A stretch of 64,000 bases of DNA from Candidatus Paceibacterota bacterium (GTDB taxonomy: Bacteria; Verrucomicrobiota; Verrucomicrobiia; Limisphaerales; UBA8199). A program made the translations under genes and the position numbers. Shown in pieces: positions 9,045-18,166 of the stretch; the first letter of the stretch is position 1; the number at the start of each line of letters is the position of its first letter. The notes beneath the pieces are model-generated. The model was not told where the DNA came from. It was given only the letters and a program-made list of their open reading frames with translations, and searched no databases. The stretch lies in the NCBI GenBank assembly GCA_035452965.1, contig DAOTCE010000009.1, positions 62,001 through 126,000 on the forward strand. Direction: 5' to 3'.

Positions 9045-10481
9045 GTGAACCACGCCGAACTTCAACTTTCATTTACTGATTCCGCCCAACTCCGGTTGCT
9101 CCGGGCGGACAATGCGCCATTGGTTCTGGCAGTCCTCTTCGCAGCCTTCAAACACGAACATACCTCCACAATTCCCGAGAGCCGCTTGCGAGCCATTCTG
9201 GAGGCCGAACTTGAGGAACTGCGTGACGCAAGTGAATCCACAGCGGACAAGAAAGCGCGGGAGTATCTCCTTGAGTGGGCTGATCAGGCGCACGGCTATT
9301 TGCGCCGACACCACCCCGATGGCGTGGACGAACCAGTTTTTGAGCTGACCCCGGAAATTGAACAAGTGTTTCAGTGGCTCGAAAGCCTGAAACCAAAATC
9401 CCACGTCGGCACGGAATCCAAGTTCAAGAACCTGGCTTCTGTGCTGGAGGACATCGTCGTCAATTCCACGCGCGATCCAGATGTCCGTATTCAACGCCTG
9501 AAGGAGGAGCAGTTAAAGCTCCAGCAGCAAGTCGAAGAGATTGAACGCACCGGCGTTGTAACGCTTTACAATCCCACCCAAGTCAACGAGCGGTTTGCAA
9601 CGGTGTTGGAGACGGCCCGCAATCTTCTGGGTGATTTCCGCGAGGTGGAGCGCCATTTTCGGCGGGTGACGGAGGACATTTCCGTCCAGCAGTCATCAGC
9701 GGGGGCGACGCGCGGAAGCATCGTCGGGCAGACTCTGGACGCGCAAGAGCAACTGCGGCAATCCAGCCAGGGACAAAGTTTCTACGCGTTTTGGGATTTT
9801 CTACTCGCGCCGGAGCGTCGCCGCCAGTTCACCGAGCTGGTCGAACAGGCGTATTCGCTTCCAACCCTAGCCGACGAACTGAAGGCCGATGTGCTGTTGC
9901 GGCGCTTACAATCGAGTCTCCGCGCCGAGGGAAACAAGGTCGTTGCGTCAAATGAGCGGCTGATCGCGCAGCTTCGGCGGGTGCTGGATGTTCGCGAATC
10001 GGCGGAGCGACGCGAGGTTGGCCGCTTGATTCAGGACATCAAATCACTCGCGCATCAGACCCGCGAGATGCCACCGCAGGCGGAGATGATCGAATTGGAT
10101 ACGACCCTAGCTTTGTCGTCGCTCATGTCCAAGTCTCCGTGGTCGCCGCCGGAGAACGTGGAGTTTGGCGGCAGTCTGGAAGTCAGTGACGGCGGCGACT
10201 ACCAAGACACGCTTGAGGCATTCCTGCGCTTGCACCCGGTGGACTTCGACCGCTTGCGCCAGAACATCAGGGACTGTCTGCAAACGCGTGTCCAGATCAC
10301 GCTGCCCGAACTGCTGGAACTCCATCCGCCACGCAACGGCATCCTGGAAGTGCTCGCCTATTTGCTCATCGCTGAATCGGACGGTCCGCACATCGTGCTG
10401 GATGGGTTTGACCTGCTTGATATTCCCGGTGAACCCGATCGTCGCTTCAGAGTGCCGCAAATCGTCTTTTCTAACACATGA
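9045..10481 (+). CDS. jetA: Wadjet subunit JetA (DUF3375)
   Basis: JetA is the kleisin-like (MukF/MksF-type) subunit of the Wadjet system, which recognises and cleaves small circular DNA such as plasmids. The protein contains the family opening LRLLRADNAPLVLAVLFAAF, a middle part rich in charged helices (KEEQLKLQQQVEEIERTG) and the conserved FYAFWDFLLAPERRRQF. A GTG at 9045 (protein 478 aa) places this conserved opening about 17 residues in, as usual. The open frame extends back to 8898, but that part overlaps the metallopeptidase gene in another frame and looks non-coding. The 3' end overlaps jetB by 4 bases (ATGA). Start choice is the least certain part. Confidence 0.9.
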   Translation: MNHAELQLSFTDSAQLRLLRADNAPLVLAVLFAAFKHEHTSTIPESRLRAILEAELEELRDASESTADKKAREYLLEWADQAHGYLRRHHPDGVDEPVFELTPEIEQVFQWLESLKPKSHVGTESKFKNLASVLEDIVVNSTRDPDVRIQRLKEEQLKLQQQVEEIERTGVVTLYNPTQVNERFATVLETARNLLGDFREVERHFRRVTEDISVQQSSAGATRGSIVGQTLDAQEQLRQSSQGQSFYAFWDFLLAPERRRQFTELVEQAYSLPTLADELKADVLLRRLQSSLRAEGNKVVASNERLIAQLRRVLDVRESAERREVGRLIQDIKSLAHQTREMPPQAEMIELDTTLALSSLMSKSPWSPPENVEFGGSLEVSDGGDYQDTLEAFLRLHPVDFDRLRQNIRDCLQTRVQITLPELLELHPPRNGILEVLAYLLIAESDGPHIVLDGFDLLDIPGEPDRRFRVPQIVFSNT

Positions 10482-11068
10482 ATCCGAACCCAACCAAACC
10501 GTTTCCGTCTGCGGCAGTGAAAGTCCGGTTGTTGCAGGATGCGATCTATTCCGACGACATGGAACTTTGGGCGGTGCTGTCGCGCTACCGCCAGCACATC
10601 GAGAATTATTTCCAGGAAATCGGACTCCAGCTTGTTGTTCACGAGGAAGACGGGTTCGCCTACCTCAAACAATCCGAGCAGGAAGACGGCGCGATGATTC
10701 CCCGCCTGTTCCGGCGCGACAAGCTGGCCAGAGGAGTGGCTGTCGTCGGGGTGGTTTTGCGTGAACGCCTGCTTCAGTTCGATGAGAAGGTTCACGACGA
10801 GAGCCGCCTCGTCGTAACCAAGGAAGAAATCCTTCAGATGGTCGCGGTCTATTTTCCGGAAACGAACGATGAAATCCGCGCAGACAAACGCATCGAGGCA
10901 GCCATCAACCGGGCCGAGGAATTGGGCCTGCTCCGCAAACTGCCGGGCGTGAACGGCGACGAACGCTATGAAGTGCGGCGCATCATCAAGGCGCGTTTTC
11001 CTGTCGAGACGCTCAAGGCGCTTCACGAACAACTAAAAGCTCATGCAATCACACGAGACATCCAGTAA
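10478..11068 (+). CDS. jetB: Wadjet subunit JetB (DUF4194)
   Basis: A 196-aa protein between JetA and the SMC-like JetC, matching the size and place of DUF4194/JetB, the MukE/MksE-like winged-helix subunit that sits on the kleisin. Visible helical segments include MELWAVLSRYRQHIENYF and a hydrophobic strand RGVAVVGVVLRERLLQF. The C-terminal half (DERYEVRRIIKARFPVE) has the mixed pattern of a winged helix. It is translationally coupled to jetA by a 4-base overlap and its 3' end overlaps jetC by 26 bases. The family call rests mainly on operon position and general similarity. Confidence 0.88.
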   Translation: MNPNPTKPFPSAAVKVRLLQDAIYSDDMELWAVLSRYRQHIENYFQEIGLQLVVHEEDGFAYLKQSEQEDGAMIPRLFRRDKLARGVAVVGVVLRERLLQFDEKVHDESRLVVTKEEILQMVAVYFPETNDEIRADKRIEAAINRAEELGLLRKLPGVNGDERYEVRRIIKARFPVETLKALHEQLKAHAITRDIQ

Positions 11069-14000
11069 TGGCGCAGTTCCACCGCCCGGATTCCGTATGG
11101 AACGGCTGGAGGTCCGCAATTGGGGAACATTCCATGACAAAATCCATGTGCTCGATGCCTATGGACAAACAGCCTTGTTGCTCGGCGAAAACGGCACTGG
11201 CAAGTCTACGTTGGTGGACGCTTTGCTCACGATGCTCGTGCCCAAGATCAAACGGAACTACAACCTGTCGGCCGGCGGAACGAAAAAGCGGGAGCGCGAT
11301 GAGAAGACCTATGTGCTCGGCGCTTATGGCAGCCAGAGCGACTCGGGGGAATCGCGCGCCCAAACGAAGTTTCTCCGAAAACCGGGCGGCCCGCCCTCGA
11401 TTCTGCTGGCTGCGTTCAAGAATGCCGCAACCGACGAAGCTGTCACCCTGGCACAGGTTCTGTGGATTCAGGATGATGATGTGCGCCATCTGTTTCTCAT
11501 CGCACGGCGCGAGTGCTCGATTCAGAAGGACTTCAACGGACTCGGTGAGTCCCGGACATGGAAGAAGACCTTTCGGAACAAGGGATTCGAGGTGGACGAG
11601 ACGTTTCCGCCCTATGCCGAGAAACTCGTTCGCTACCTGCGAATGGAGTCCACCACCACGCTCGCGTTGTTCAGTCAAACCGTCGCCATCAAGGAAATCA
11701 CGCACGTCAGCGGATTCATCCGCGATCACATGCTCGAAAAACTCGACACCAAGGAATTGGTGGACCGCTTGGAGCACCACTATGAAGACCTCAAACAATG
11801 CTGGGAAGCCATCCGGATCGCGAAGCAACAATTGAAGTTGCTCGCACCCGTTGTGGAAAAGGCGGCGGAGATCAAAAAGTCCGACGAGCAGCTTTCCGCC
11901 ACCACCCGGCTACGCGACGCGCTGCCCGCCTGCTTCGCGATGCGGCTCAAAAGCCTGCTTGAAGCAGAACAAGCGTCGCTCTCGGAGCAGATTCGAACGC
12001 TTACCTGTGAAATCGAAGGACTGACCAATACGCTCAAGGAACTTGGGCGTCAGCAATTGGAACTGAATCAGGCCATTGACAACGATGAGGTCGGCAAGCA
12101 ACTGACGCGGGTGCAGGAGCAGCTCGACGAAACAATTCGAATCGAAAAGCAACGCCGCGCCTTGGGCGGGCAATATCACAAATGTCTGGGGGAACTGGGC
12201 ATCAAAGAGGAGGTAAGCACGGACGGGCGCTACACCGAATTGCAGATCTGGGCGGAAGCCGAGCAAAGAGAACAGACTGGCAAAATCACTTCCTCCGCAA
12301 ATGAGAAGGCGGCGGCGGAGCAGGAGTTCAAACGTCTTGCGGGCCAGCACAAGCAGTTGGAAGACGAACTCGACTCCCTCCGCAGGCGTCCCGACTTGAT
12401 TCCGGAGGTGCATCGCCAGATGCGCCAGTTCATCGCCCGGGGAGCGGGAGTTGGTGAGGCCGATCTGCCATTCGCTGGCGAATTGATGGATGTAAGGCCG
12501 GAATTCCAAGTGCAATGGCGGGGCGCGCTTGAACGGTTGTTGCGTGGTTTCGGGCTTTCACTCCTTGTGCCAGAGCGACTCTATTCGCAGGTCAATCGCT
12601 TCATCAATGACAACGACCTGCGCGGGCGCGTTGTCTATCATCGCGTTCCGAAAGATGCCGCGACAATTCAACCCTCATACGACAAAGGGCGCGTGATTGA
12701 ACGGATGCAGTTGAAGGACGGCCATCCGCTGTCCCGCTGGGTCGAAGGTGAATTGCGGACGCACTTCAACTATCGCTGCTGCGATAGCATTGAGGAATTC
12801 GAGAGCGCGACCGGGTTCGCCTTGACCAGACAGGGATTGATCCGCAGCGCGGGGACACGGCACATCAAGGACGATTCCACCGCCATCAATGATCCGCGCA
12901 ATCACATTCTGGGCTGGTCAAATCGTGACAAGATCCGCCGGTTGGAGGAGGAACAAAAACAGTTGGCCACCGCTGCCCAGAAGCAGGCCGACTTCATTGC
13001 CGATGCTGGACGACGTCAGCAAACGGCCACCACGCGGGCAACCCAGGCGGGCAAGTTGCAGGGTTTTCGCTTGTTTTCTGAGATTGATTGGCGTTCATCG
13101 GTCGCGAGGCGCGAAGAACTCGAACAACGCAAGCGCGAACTGGAGCAAAGTTCAGATAAGATCAAGAAGCTCCGTGAACAGCTTGAGGCGGTTAAGGCTC
13201 AAATCAGCGAATCAGACGCGACCAAGACCGCAAAAGTTGGCGACCGTGGTGGACTTCAACGCCGCGCACAAGAGAACAGCGAGCAATTGGAGGCGTGCCG
13301 AGCCACCTTGGCGGCCTGCGTGGAGGCCGATCTTTCGGTCTTCGACGTCGCGCTTTTGGAACTTCTCGCTGACACCGAGTTGACGATCTCCAACGCGGTG
13401 ATGGCCGAACATCGGGTGGAAAAGACGCTCGGCGACAAGCTCATCGCGCTGGAAAATGAGCGCGGAAAAGTCGTTGCCGTCATTGTTCGGCTGATGGGAA
13501 CTTTCCTTGGCGAGTTTCCCGACCTCAAGGCCGATCTTCACGCGGGCGAGGAATTCATCGCGGACTTTCTTCGCTTTGAAGAAGGAGTGCGCCGCGACGA
13601 CCTGCCGCGCTATGACCTGAAATTCCAGGAATTGATGAGCCGCGACGTGCTGGTGCATGTAGTGAAATTCCAGGATGCCCTTGAGGGTCATTGCGAGGAG
13701 ATGCAGAGCAAAATCGGGCATCTTAACACCGCGTTGAAAAGCATCGAATATTCTCCGCGCACCTACATCACGATTCGCGCGACGCAGACACAGGACTCGG
13801 ACATCCGCAATTTCCGCGCCCGGCTTAAAGGCTGTCTGGACTACGGCCTTGCGCCCGACAGCGCCGCGCGCGAAACCGCCTTCCAGAGGATCAGTGATTT
13901 GATTGACCTGTTCCGACAAAAGCCCGACTGGACGACGAAGGTGACGGATACCCGCAACTGGCTGGCTTTTGCCGTGGAGGAGCGTGACCGGGAGACGGGT

Positions 14001-14405
14001 AAGCAGGAAAACATTTACGAAGATACCAGCGGCAAATCTGGCGGCCAGAAGGCGAAGCTGGCGTTCACCATTCTCGCCTCCGCAGTTGCCTACCAGTACG
14101 GCATTGCCAAGGACCGGCATAACCCGGAGTCGTTTCGATTTGTCGTTGTGGATGAGATGTTTTCGCGTTCCGACGAAACAAATTCGCGATATGCGCTACG
14201 GCTCTTCGCGCAATTTCATCTTCAACTGCTCATCGTATGTCCCTTCGACGCCCGCGCCCGCGTGGTCGAACCGTTTGTGTCGAGCTACCACCTTACGCTG
14301 AACCCTACGACGCAATACTCGACCGTCCGCACCGTGACGGTGGAGGAAGTCCGAGAGCATCTCGCCCGACAAGCGCCGATTCCCGCGACCAATGCTAACG
14401 CCTGA
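11043..14405 (+). CDS. jetC: Wadjet SMC-like ATPase JetC (MukB/MksB type)
   Basis: This 1120-aa SMC protein extrudes DNA loops in the Wadjet complex. It has Walker A LGENGTGKS at residues 47-55, long coiled coils on both sides of a hinge-like region (residues about 250-900, with many ExLExQ-type repeats), the ABC signature KSGGQKAK near residue 996 and Walker B VVVDEMFS with the aspartate near 1037. The SARSDETN-like D-loop region follows. Start 11043 gives a 26-base overlap with jetB; an internal ATG at 11097 (MERLEVRNWG) would remove 18 residues and fits the usual SMC N-terminus better, so both remain possible. It overlaps jetD by 14 bases. Confidence 0.95.
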   Translation: MQSHETSSNGAVPPPGFRMERLEVRNWGTFHDKIHVLDAYGQTALLLGENGTGKSTLVDALLTMLVPKIKRNYNLSAGGTKKRERDEKTYVLGAYGSQSDSGESRAQTKFLRKPGGPPSILLAAFKNAATDEAVTLAQVLWIQDDDVRHLFLIARRECSIQKDFNGLGESRTWKKTFRNKGFEVDETFPPYAEKLVRYLRMESTTTLALFSQTVAIKEITHVSGFIRDHMLEKLDTKELVDRLEHHYEDLKQCWEAIRIAKQQLKLLAPVVEKAAEIKKSDEQLSATTRLRDALPACFAMRLKSLLEAEQASLSEQIRTLTCEIEGLTNTLKELGRQQLELNQAIDNDEVGKQLTRVQEQLDETIRIEKQRRALGGQYHKCLGELGIKEEVSTDGRYTELQIWAEAEQREQTGKITSSANEKAAAEQEFKRLAGQHKQLEDELDSLRRRPDLIPEVHRQMRQFIARGAGVGEADLPFAGELMDVRPEFQVQWRGALERLLRGFGLSLLVPERLYSQVNRFINDNDLRGRVVYHRVPKDAATIQPSYDKGRVIERMQLKDGHPLSRWVEGELRTHFNYRCCDSIEEFESATGFALTRQGLIRSAGTRHIKDDSTAINDPRNHILGWSNRDKIRRLEEEQKQLATAAQKQADFIADAGRRQQTATTRATQAGKLQGFRLFSEIDWRSSVARREELEQRKRELEQSSDKIKKLREQLEAVKAQISESDATKTAKVGDRGGLQRRAQENSEQLEACRATLAACVEADLSVFDVALLELLADTELTISNAVMAEHRVEKTLGDKLIALENERGKVVAVIVRLMGTFLGEFPDLKADLHAGEEFIADFLRFEEGVRRDDLPRYDLKFQELMSRDVLVHVVKFQDALEGHCEEMQSKIGHLNTALKSIEYSPRTYITIRATQTQDSDIRNFRARLKGCLDYGLAPDSAARETAFQRISDLIDLFRQKPDWTTKVTDTRNWLAFAVEERDRETGKQENIYEDTSGKSGGQKAKLAFTILASAVAYQYGIAKDRHNPESFRFVVVDEMFSRSDETNSRYALRLFAQFHLQLLIVCPFDARARVVEPFVSSYHLTLNPTTQYSTVRTVTVEEVREHLARQAPIPATNANA

Positions 14406-15543
14406 CCAAATCCACCGCCGTGCCCTGAGTCGATACCCGGAGTTCCTGCGCTCGCTTTGCAGCGGCGATTCAATCTTCCCGCTCATTGTGCTTGGCGCAG
14501 GCATGGCAAAGCCGAGCGATTTCACTGCCGACCGCGACGGAATTCGTTTGCTGCAAAGCCAATCCAAGGAGCAGGCCGGGTTTGGCTTTGAAATCACCTG
14601 GAAGGAAAAGACCTTTCGGCGTTTGGGGGCGCAACGAATCCCAGCAACGGTCTCGTTTACGACGCAGGAGGATTATGTCCGTTTTCTCAAGAAGCAGTCA
14701 GAAGTGCGGGAGTTCGTGGCGGATTACGAATTGATCCAGCATCTATGCCCCGAACTGCGCAATTGGGTGAGAGATAGGCCGCTCAAAGTGGTAGCCCATG
14801 CCGGAGTCTGGCAAGAGTTGCTGAATGTCTGCGTTCATTTGCGGAACAACCCCCGCCCAAACTGCTATCTCCGCGAGCTTCCCGTGGTGGTGGACACAAA
14901 ATTCATCGAGAGCCACAAAGGCATTCTGTGCGAACTGCTGCCCCTCGCCGCGCCGCAGACGGTCGGGCCGGACACGAGTAGTTTCGAAAGCTGGTTCGGC
15001 TTTCGGCTGAAGCAGCCGTGGGTTCGGATGCGATTTCTCCATCCCGCGCTGGCGAATCGGTATGGCTTGCCCATTGATGATTTCGCCATCCCGCTGGATA
15101 CGTGCTGCAACTGTCGTTTCGGCAACAACACAGTCCTCATTGTGGAGAATGAAATGACTTTCCTGACGCTGCCGCAATTGCCGGGGACGATTGCCCTCTT
15201 TGGCGCTGGCGATGCCGCCGCGTTGCTTGCAGCCGTCGGTTGGTTGGAGTCCTGCCGGGTGTTTTACTGGGGCGACCTGGATTCCCACGGTTTTGAAACG
15301 TTGTCCAATTTGCGAAAGACGTTCCCCCTCGTTTCCAGCATCCTGATGGACGAGAACACGTATTCAACGCATTCGATTTTCGCGGTGAGCGCCTCTCCAA
15401 CGCGCGCAACTGAACGGTTGAACCTCAACCCTGCGGAACTTGCCCTCTACGAGACGCTGGTCGAGAATGGAAAACTCCTCGAACAAGAGCGCATCCACTG
15501 CGGTTATTCAACACCGCGCTTGACCGCGGCACTTGTGGGCTGA
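14392..15543 (+). CDS. jetD: Wadjet nuclease subunit JetD (DUF3322-DUF2220, Toprim fold)
   Basis: A 383-aa protein that cleaves the DNA captured by JetABC. The first ~190 residues look like DUF3322. The C-terminal half is Toprim-like: E252 in LIVENEMTFL and the D295-x-D297 pair in WGDLDSHGFETL are the metal-binding residues expected in topoisomerase-VI-like JetD. A later MDENTYSTH segment also fits DUF2220. It is the last gene of the four-gene jetABCD operon, with a 14-base overlap to jetC. All catalytic residues appear intact, so the Wadjet operon is probably functional. Confidence 0.93.
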   Translation: MLTPDQIHRRALSRYPEFLRSLCSGDSIFPLIVLGAGMAKPSDFTADRDGIRLLQSQSKEQAGFGFEITWKEKTFRRLGAQRIPATVSFTTQEDYVRFLKKQSEVREFVADYELIQHLCPELRNWVRDRPLKVVAHAGVWQELLNVCVHLRNNPRPNCYLRELPVVVDTKFIESHKGILCELLPLAAPQTVGPDTSSFESWFGFRLKQPWVRMRFLHPALANRYGLPIDDFAIPLDTCCNCRFGNNTVLIVENEMTFLTLPQLPGTIALFGAGDAAALLAAVGWLESCRVFYWGDLDSHGFETLSNLRKTFPLVSSILMDENTYSTHSIFAVSASPTRATERLNLNPAELALYETLVENGKLLEQERIHCGYSTPRLTAALVG

Positions 15544-16067
15544 CAAACGATGAGTGTAAATCATCATCGGCACAGCAGTGCGGGAGTCCGCCGTGACCAA
15601 CTCGCGGTTCTGCTGCGCTTCACGGGCTACCGGTCGGCCCTTTCCCCCTCTCGACCACGCCCGTTCCACTCCGCAAACCGCGCGCTCGTCACGAGCGGGC
15701 ATTCGCCGGACGCCGCACAAGCGCGGCGGGCTTCCGTCTGCGGCTCGGCGGCGGGACGTTGCGCTTCGGCTGCGTTTCGCTAGGCGCTGCTCTCCGCCCT
15801 CCGCTCCACTTTCCCCGCTCACCGACCACAGACCGAAGCAAGCTGATTTGCCACGAAAGACAGGGCGGAGTTCCGCTTGCGGCCCAGCAATTTGTGTGTG
15901 CGGGACAAGTTCTGCTTCGAGCGTGTTGTCCTGGATTCCCGAACGCCGTCGCGAAGGCAATACGGATGGGCAATCCTGTCAAACCAGGCTCAACTCACCG
16001 CCGCGGGCCGGCGGCAGGGGAATGGAGCGGAGTCTCCAAGAGGATCAACTTGCTTAAATAGGCTGAC
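15544..16067. other. Non-coding gap between jetD and the AbiE pair
   Basis: About 520 bases without a convincing gene. The first third holds copy A of a 250-base direct repeat (15590-15839). The rest contains a GC-rich stretch around 16000-16015 and no clear open frame; the frames that are open here have no family resemblance and resemble readings of the second repeat copy at 18.7 kb. Confidence 0.6.
15590..15839 (+). repeat. ~250-bp direct repeat, copy A
   Basis: This stretch runs from GCCGTGACCA to GACCGAAGC and matches 18714-18959 in the same orientation, with roughly nine in ten bases identical by eye and one 2-base gap plus minor gaps. The last 36 bases before the right end are identical in both. 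It contains a small inverted repeat (GCTCGT...ACGAGC) near 15684-15697. No coding potential is evident. The two copies bracket the AbiE-like cassette. Confidence 0.9.
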
Positions 16068-16096
16068 TTGACCGCGTGCTCAAGGTATGGTATTTG
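16068..16096 (+). promoter_or_regulatory. Candidate sigma-70 promoter for the AbiE-like operon
   Basis: TTGACC at 16068-16073 and TATTTG at 16091-16096 are separated by 17 bases. Transcription from such a promoter would begin at about 16103, which is the A of the chosen ATG, so the message would be leaderless. A second -10-like element, TATGGT, lies at 16086. No good ribosome binding site precedes the ATG. This is a pattern match only. Confidence 0.3.
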
Positions 16097-16102
16097 GACA
16101 AT

Positions 16103-17173
16103 ATGAGCCGAGAATTGAATTCGAGAACGGTGGAGGACACCTCGCGCCGGCTGGCGGAATTGCTGGCCCTGCCCGTGAGCCGGCTCAAGGTGAAACTCGA
16201 ACCGTCTGTTCCGGGCGACGAGAACAACCGGGCGGATTTGCTGGTGTCGGCGGGAAACTATCACTTTGCCGTGGAGTGGAAGGCGTCGGGACAGGCGTCG
16301 GCGGTGGCCATGGCGGTCCGGTCCATCCGCCGGTTTGTCGAGGCGTCCCGCAAGAAACTCATTCCGCTCGTGGCCGTGCCCTTCATGGGCGAAGTCGGCC
16401 AGCAACTGTGCGAGGAAGCAGACGTGTGCTGGATGGACTTGTCCGGGAACGCCCATCTGGTTGGGGCGGGCCTGCGGGTGAACATCGAGGGGAAGCCGAA
16501 CCAGTTCAAGCGCCCGGGCCGTCCGCGCAGTGTGTTCGCGCCGAAAAGCGCGCGGATTGCCCGTTGGGTGCTGATCGAGCCGGAGCGTTCGTTCAGCCAG
16601 AGGGAACTGGCGAAGGCGAGCGGGCTGGATGAAGGCTTCACAAGCCGGATTGTCCGAGAACTGGAAGCAGAGCGCCTCGTGGCGCGCGAACCGGACGGCG
16701 CGGTGAGGGTCGCCGATTATGACGCGCTGCTGGACGCATGGCGTGAGGCTTACGATTTCTCAAAGCATCACATTGTGCGGGGGCACGTGGCGGCACGGTC
16801 CAGTGAGGACGTGCTGCGGCAACTGGCCGAGCAATTCAAGCGCGACAAGATCGAGCACGCGGCCACGGGGTTGGCGGGGGCGTGGTTGCTGAACCCATTT
16901 GCCGGCTATCGGCTCGCCGTTGTCTATGTCGAGAAGATGTTGTCGTCCGAAGCGAGGCAGGAAATGGGTTTTCATGAGCAGCCAAAAGGCGAGAACGTTT
17001 GGCTGGTCGTGCCAAATGATGAAGGCGTGTTTCACGGCGCGGCGGATCGCGACGGCATCCGCTGTGTTCATCCCGTGCAGGTGTATTTGGATTTGAAAAA
17101 CCATCCCGAACGGTCGGAGGAAGCGGCGGCGCAGTTGCGCCTGAAGATTTTGAGAAAGGTCAGCCATGCCTGA
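16103..17173 (+). CDS. AbiEi-family antitoxin/transcriptional regulator (COG4861-like)
   Basis: A 356-aa protein. The N-terminal half has a nuclease-like fold hint (DLLVSAGNYHFAVEWKAS, residues about 42-60) followed by LIPLVAVPFMGEVGQQLCEEADVCWMDLSGN. A winged helix lies at about 155-195 (PERSFSQRELAKASGLDEGF). This is the pattern of the AbiEi-type antitoxin that autoregulates type IV toxin-antitoxin operons. ATG 16103 is preferred; a GTG at 16076 in the same frame would add 9 residues. It overlaps the AbiEii-like gene by 8 bases. By analogy it would neutralise the downstream nucleotidyltransferase, not by direct contact but by reversing or countering its effect. Confidence 0.78.
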   Translation: MSRELNSRTVEDTSRRLAELLALPVSRLKVKLEPSVPGDENNRADLLVSAGNYHFAVEWKASGQASAVAMAVRSIRRFVEASRKKLIPLVAVPFMGEVGQQLCEEADVCWMDLSGNAHLVGAGLRVNIEGKPNQFKRPGRPRSVFAPKSARIARWVLIEPERSFSQRELAKASGLDEGFTSRIVRELEAERLVAREPDGAVRVADYDALLDAWREAYDFSKHHIVRGHVAARSSEDVLRQLAEQFKRDKIEHAATGLAGAWLLNPFAGYRLAVVYVEKMLSSEARQEMGFHEQPKGENVWLVVPNDEGVFHGAADRDGIRCVHPVQVYLDLKNHPERSEEAAAQLRLKILRKVSHA

Positions 17174-18011
17174 AAAACCAACGACCGCCGCCGGTTATGC
17201 GCCCGACCAGGTCGCGCGGGTGAAATCCACCTGCCTGTATCTCGCCACCAAGCTGGGCGACTTGATGGACGAACTCGTGGTCGTGGGAGGACTCGTCCCG
17301 TCGCTCCTGATTGATCAGGAGCATCTGCCGGAGAACGTGACGGCCCATGTGGGCACGCTCGATCTCGATCTGGGGCTGGCGTTCGCACTGGTGGGAGAGC
17401 AGCGCTATCAGGCCGTGGTGGAGCGCCTGCGCGCAGCGGGATTCGAGATGGACCAGAACGAGGAGGGGCAGCCCACGCGCCAACGCTGGCGCATCAGCGA
17501 ACCGCCGGTGACGGTGGACTTCCTGATCGAACCGGAGAAGAGCGCCGAAGCACAGGCGGGACGTTTGTTCCCGCTCACCAGAGACTGGGCGGCCATCATC
17601 GCGCCCGGCCTGCATCTGGCATTCGTAAACAATCAAGCGGTGACGCTGGACGGACGGACCATCGCCGGAGAAACCGCCCGGAGGGACATCCGCGTCTGTG
17701 GAGCGGGGGCGTTCGTGGTGCTCAAGGCGTTGGCCTTCCACATTCGGGGTGAGAACAAGGACGCTTACGATTTGTTTTATCTGCTGCGGAACTACGGGAG
17801 CGGCGTCGCAGACGTGGCTGCGCAACTGCGGCCATTGATTAAGGACGCCAGCACAAAGAAGGCGCTGGCATACTTGCGGGAGGATTTCCAGGAGTCTGAG
17901 AGCATCGGGCCGAGACGCGTTGCCGAATTCCTGTTCGGACGACCGGAGGTGGACACTCAGGCGGACGCCCTCGGCTTCGTGCGCCAACTTCTGGCGGAAT
18001 GCAGGACTTGA
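17166..18011 (+). CDS. AbiEii-like nucleotidyltransferase toxin
   Basis: This 281-aa protein has the nucleotidyltransferase signature of the AbiEii/MenA group: VVVGGLVPSLL at residues 38-48 and GTLDLDLG at 63-70 with D66 and D68, and a later DFLIEP strand. A helical C-terminal part (AFHIRGENKDAYDLFYLLRNYG) carries the usual KDAYDLF motif. AbiEii-type toxins transfer nucleotides to tRNA or other targets and stop growth, giving abortive infection. Overlap with the AbiEi-like gene is 8 bases, so the two are a coupled toxin-antitoxin pair. A 50-aa gene follows after 2 bases. Confidence 0.82.
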   Translation: MPEKPTTAAGYAPDQVARVKSTCLYLATKLGDLMDELVVVGGLVPSLLIDQEHLPENVTAHVGTLDLDLGLAFALVGEQRYQAVVERLRAAGFEMDQNEEGQPTRQRWRISEPPVTVDFLIEPEKSAEAQAGRLFPLTRDWAAIIAPGLHLAFVNNQAVTLDGRTIAGETARRDIRVCGAGAFVVLKALAFHIRGENKDAYDLFYLLRNYGSGVADVAAQLRPLIKDASTKKALAYLREDFQESESIGPRRVAEFLFGRPEVDTQADALGFVRQLLAECRT

Positions 18012-18013
18012 GC

Positions 18014-18166
18014 ATGAGCTACCGATCATCATCATCATTCGGCAAGCGGCAGAAATACACTGCGGTCGCCGAAATGTTGCAGCGGGGCTTTGACGATTGC
18101 ATGACGTTGGTGGACGACCACCAGATTGCTTGCATCATTCGCCAGGAGAAGAACGGACCGTCATGA
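18014..18166 (+). CDS. Small protein of 50 aa following the AbiEii-like gene
   Basis: ATG at 18014 begins 2 bases after the AbiEii-like stop; the frame ends at 18166 in an ATGA overlap with the next gene. The protein starts MSYRSSSSFGKRQKYTAVAEM and contains a likely helix (AVAEMLQRGFDDCMTLVDDH). Tight spacing at both ends is the main reason to believe it is translated. No family is recognised. It may be an extra component of the toxin-antitoxin cassette, or a remnant. Confidence 0.5.
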   Translation: MSYRSSSSFGKRQKYTAVAEMLQRGFDDCMTLVDDHQIACIIRQEKNGPS

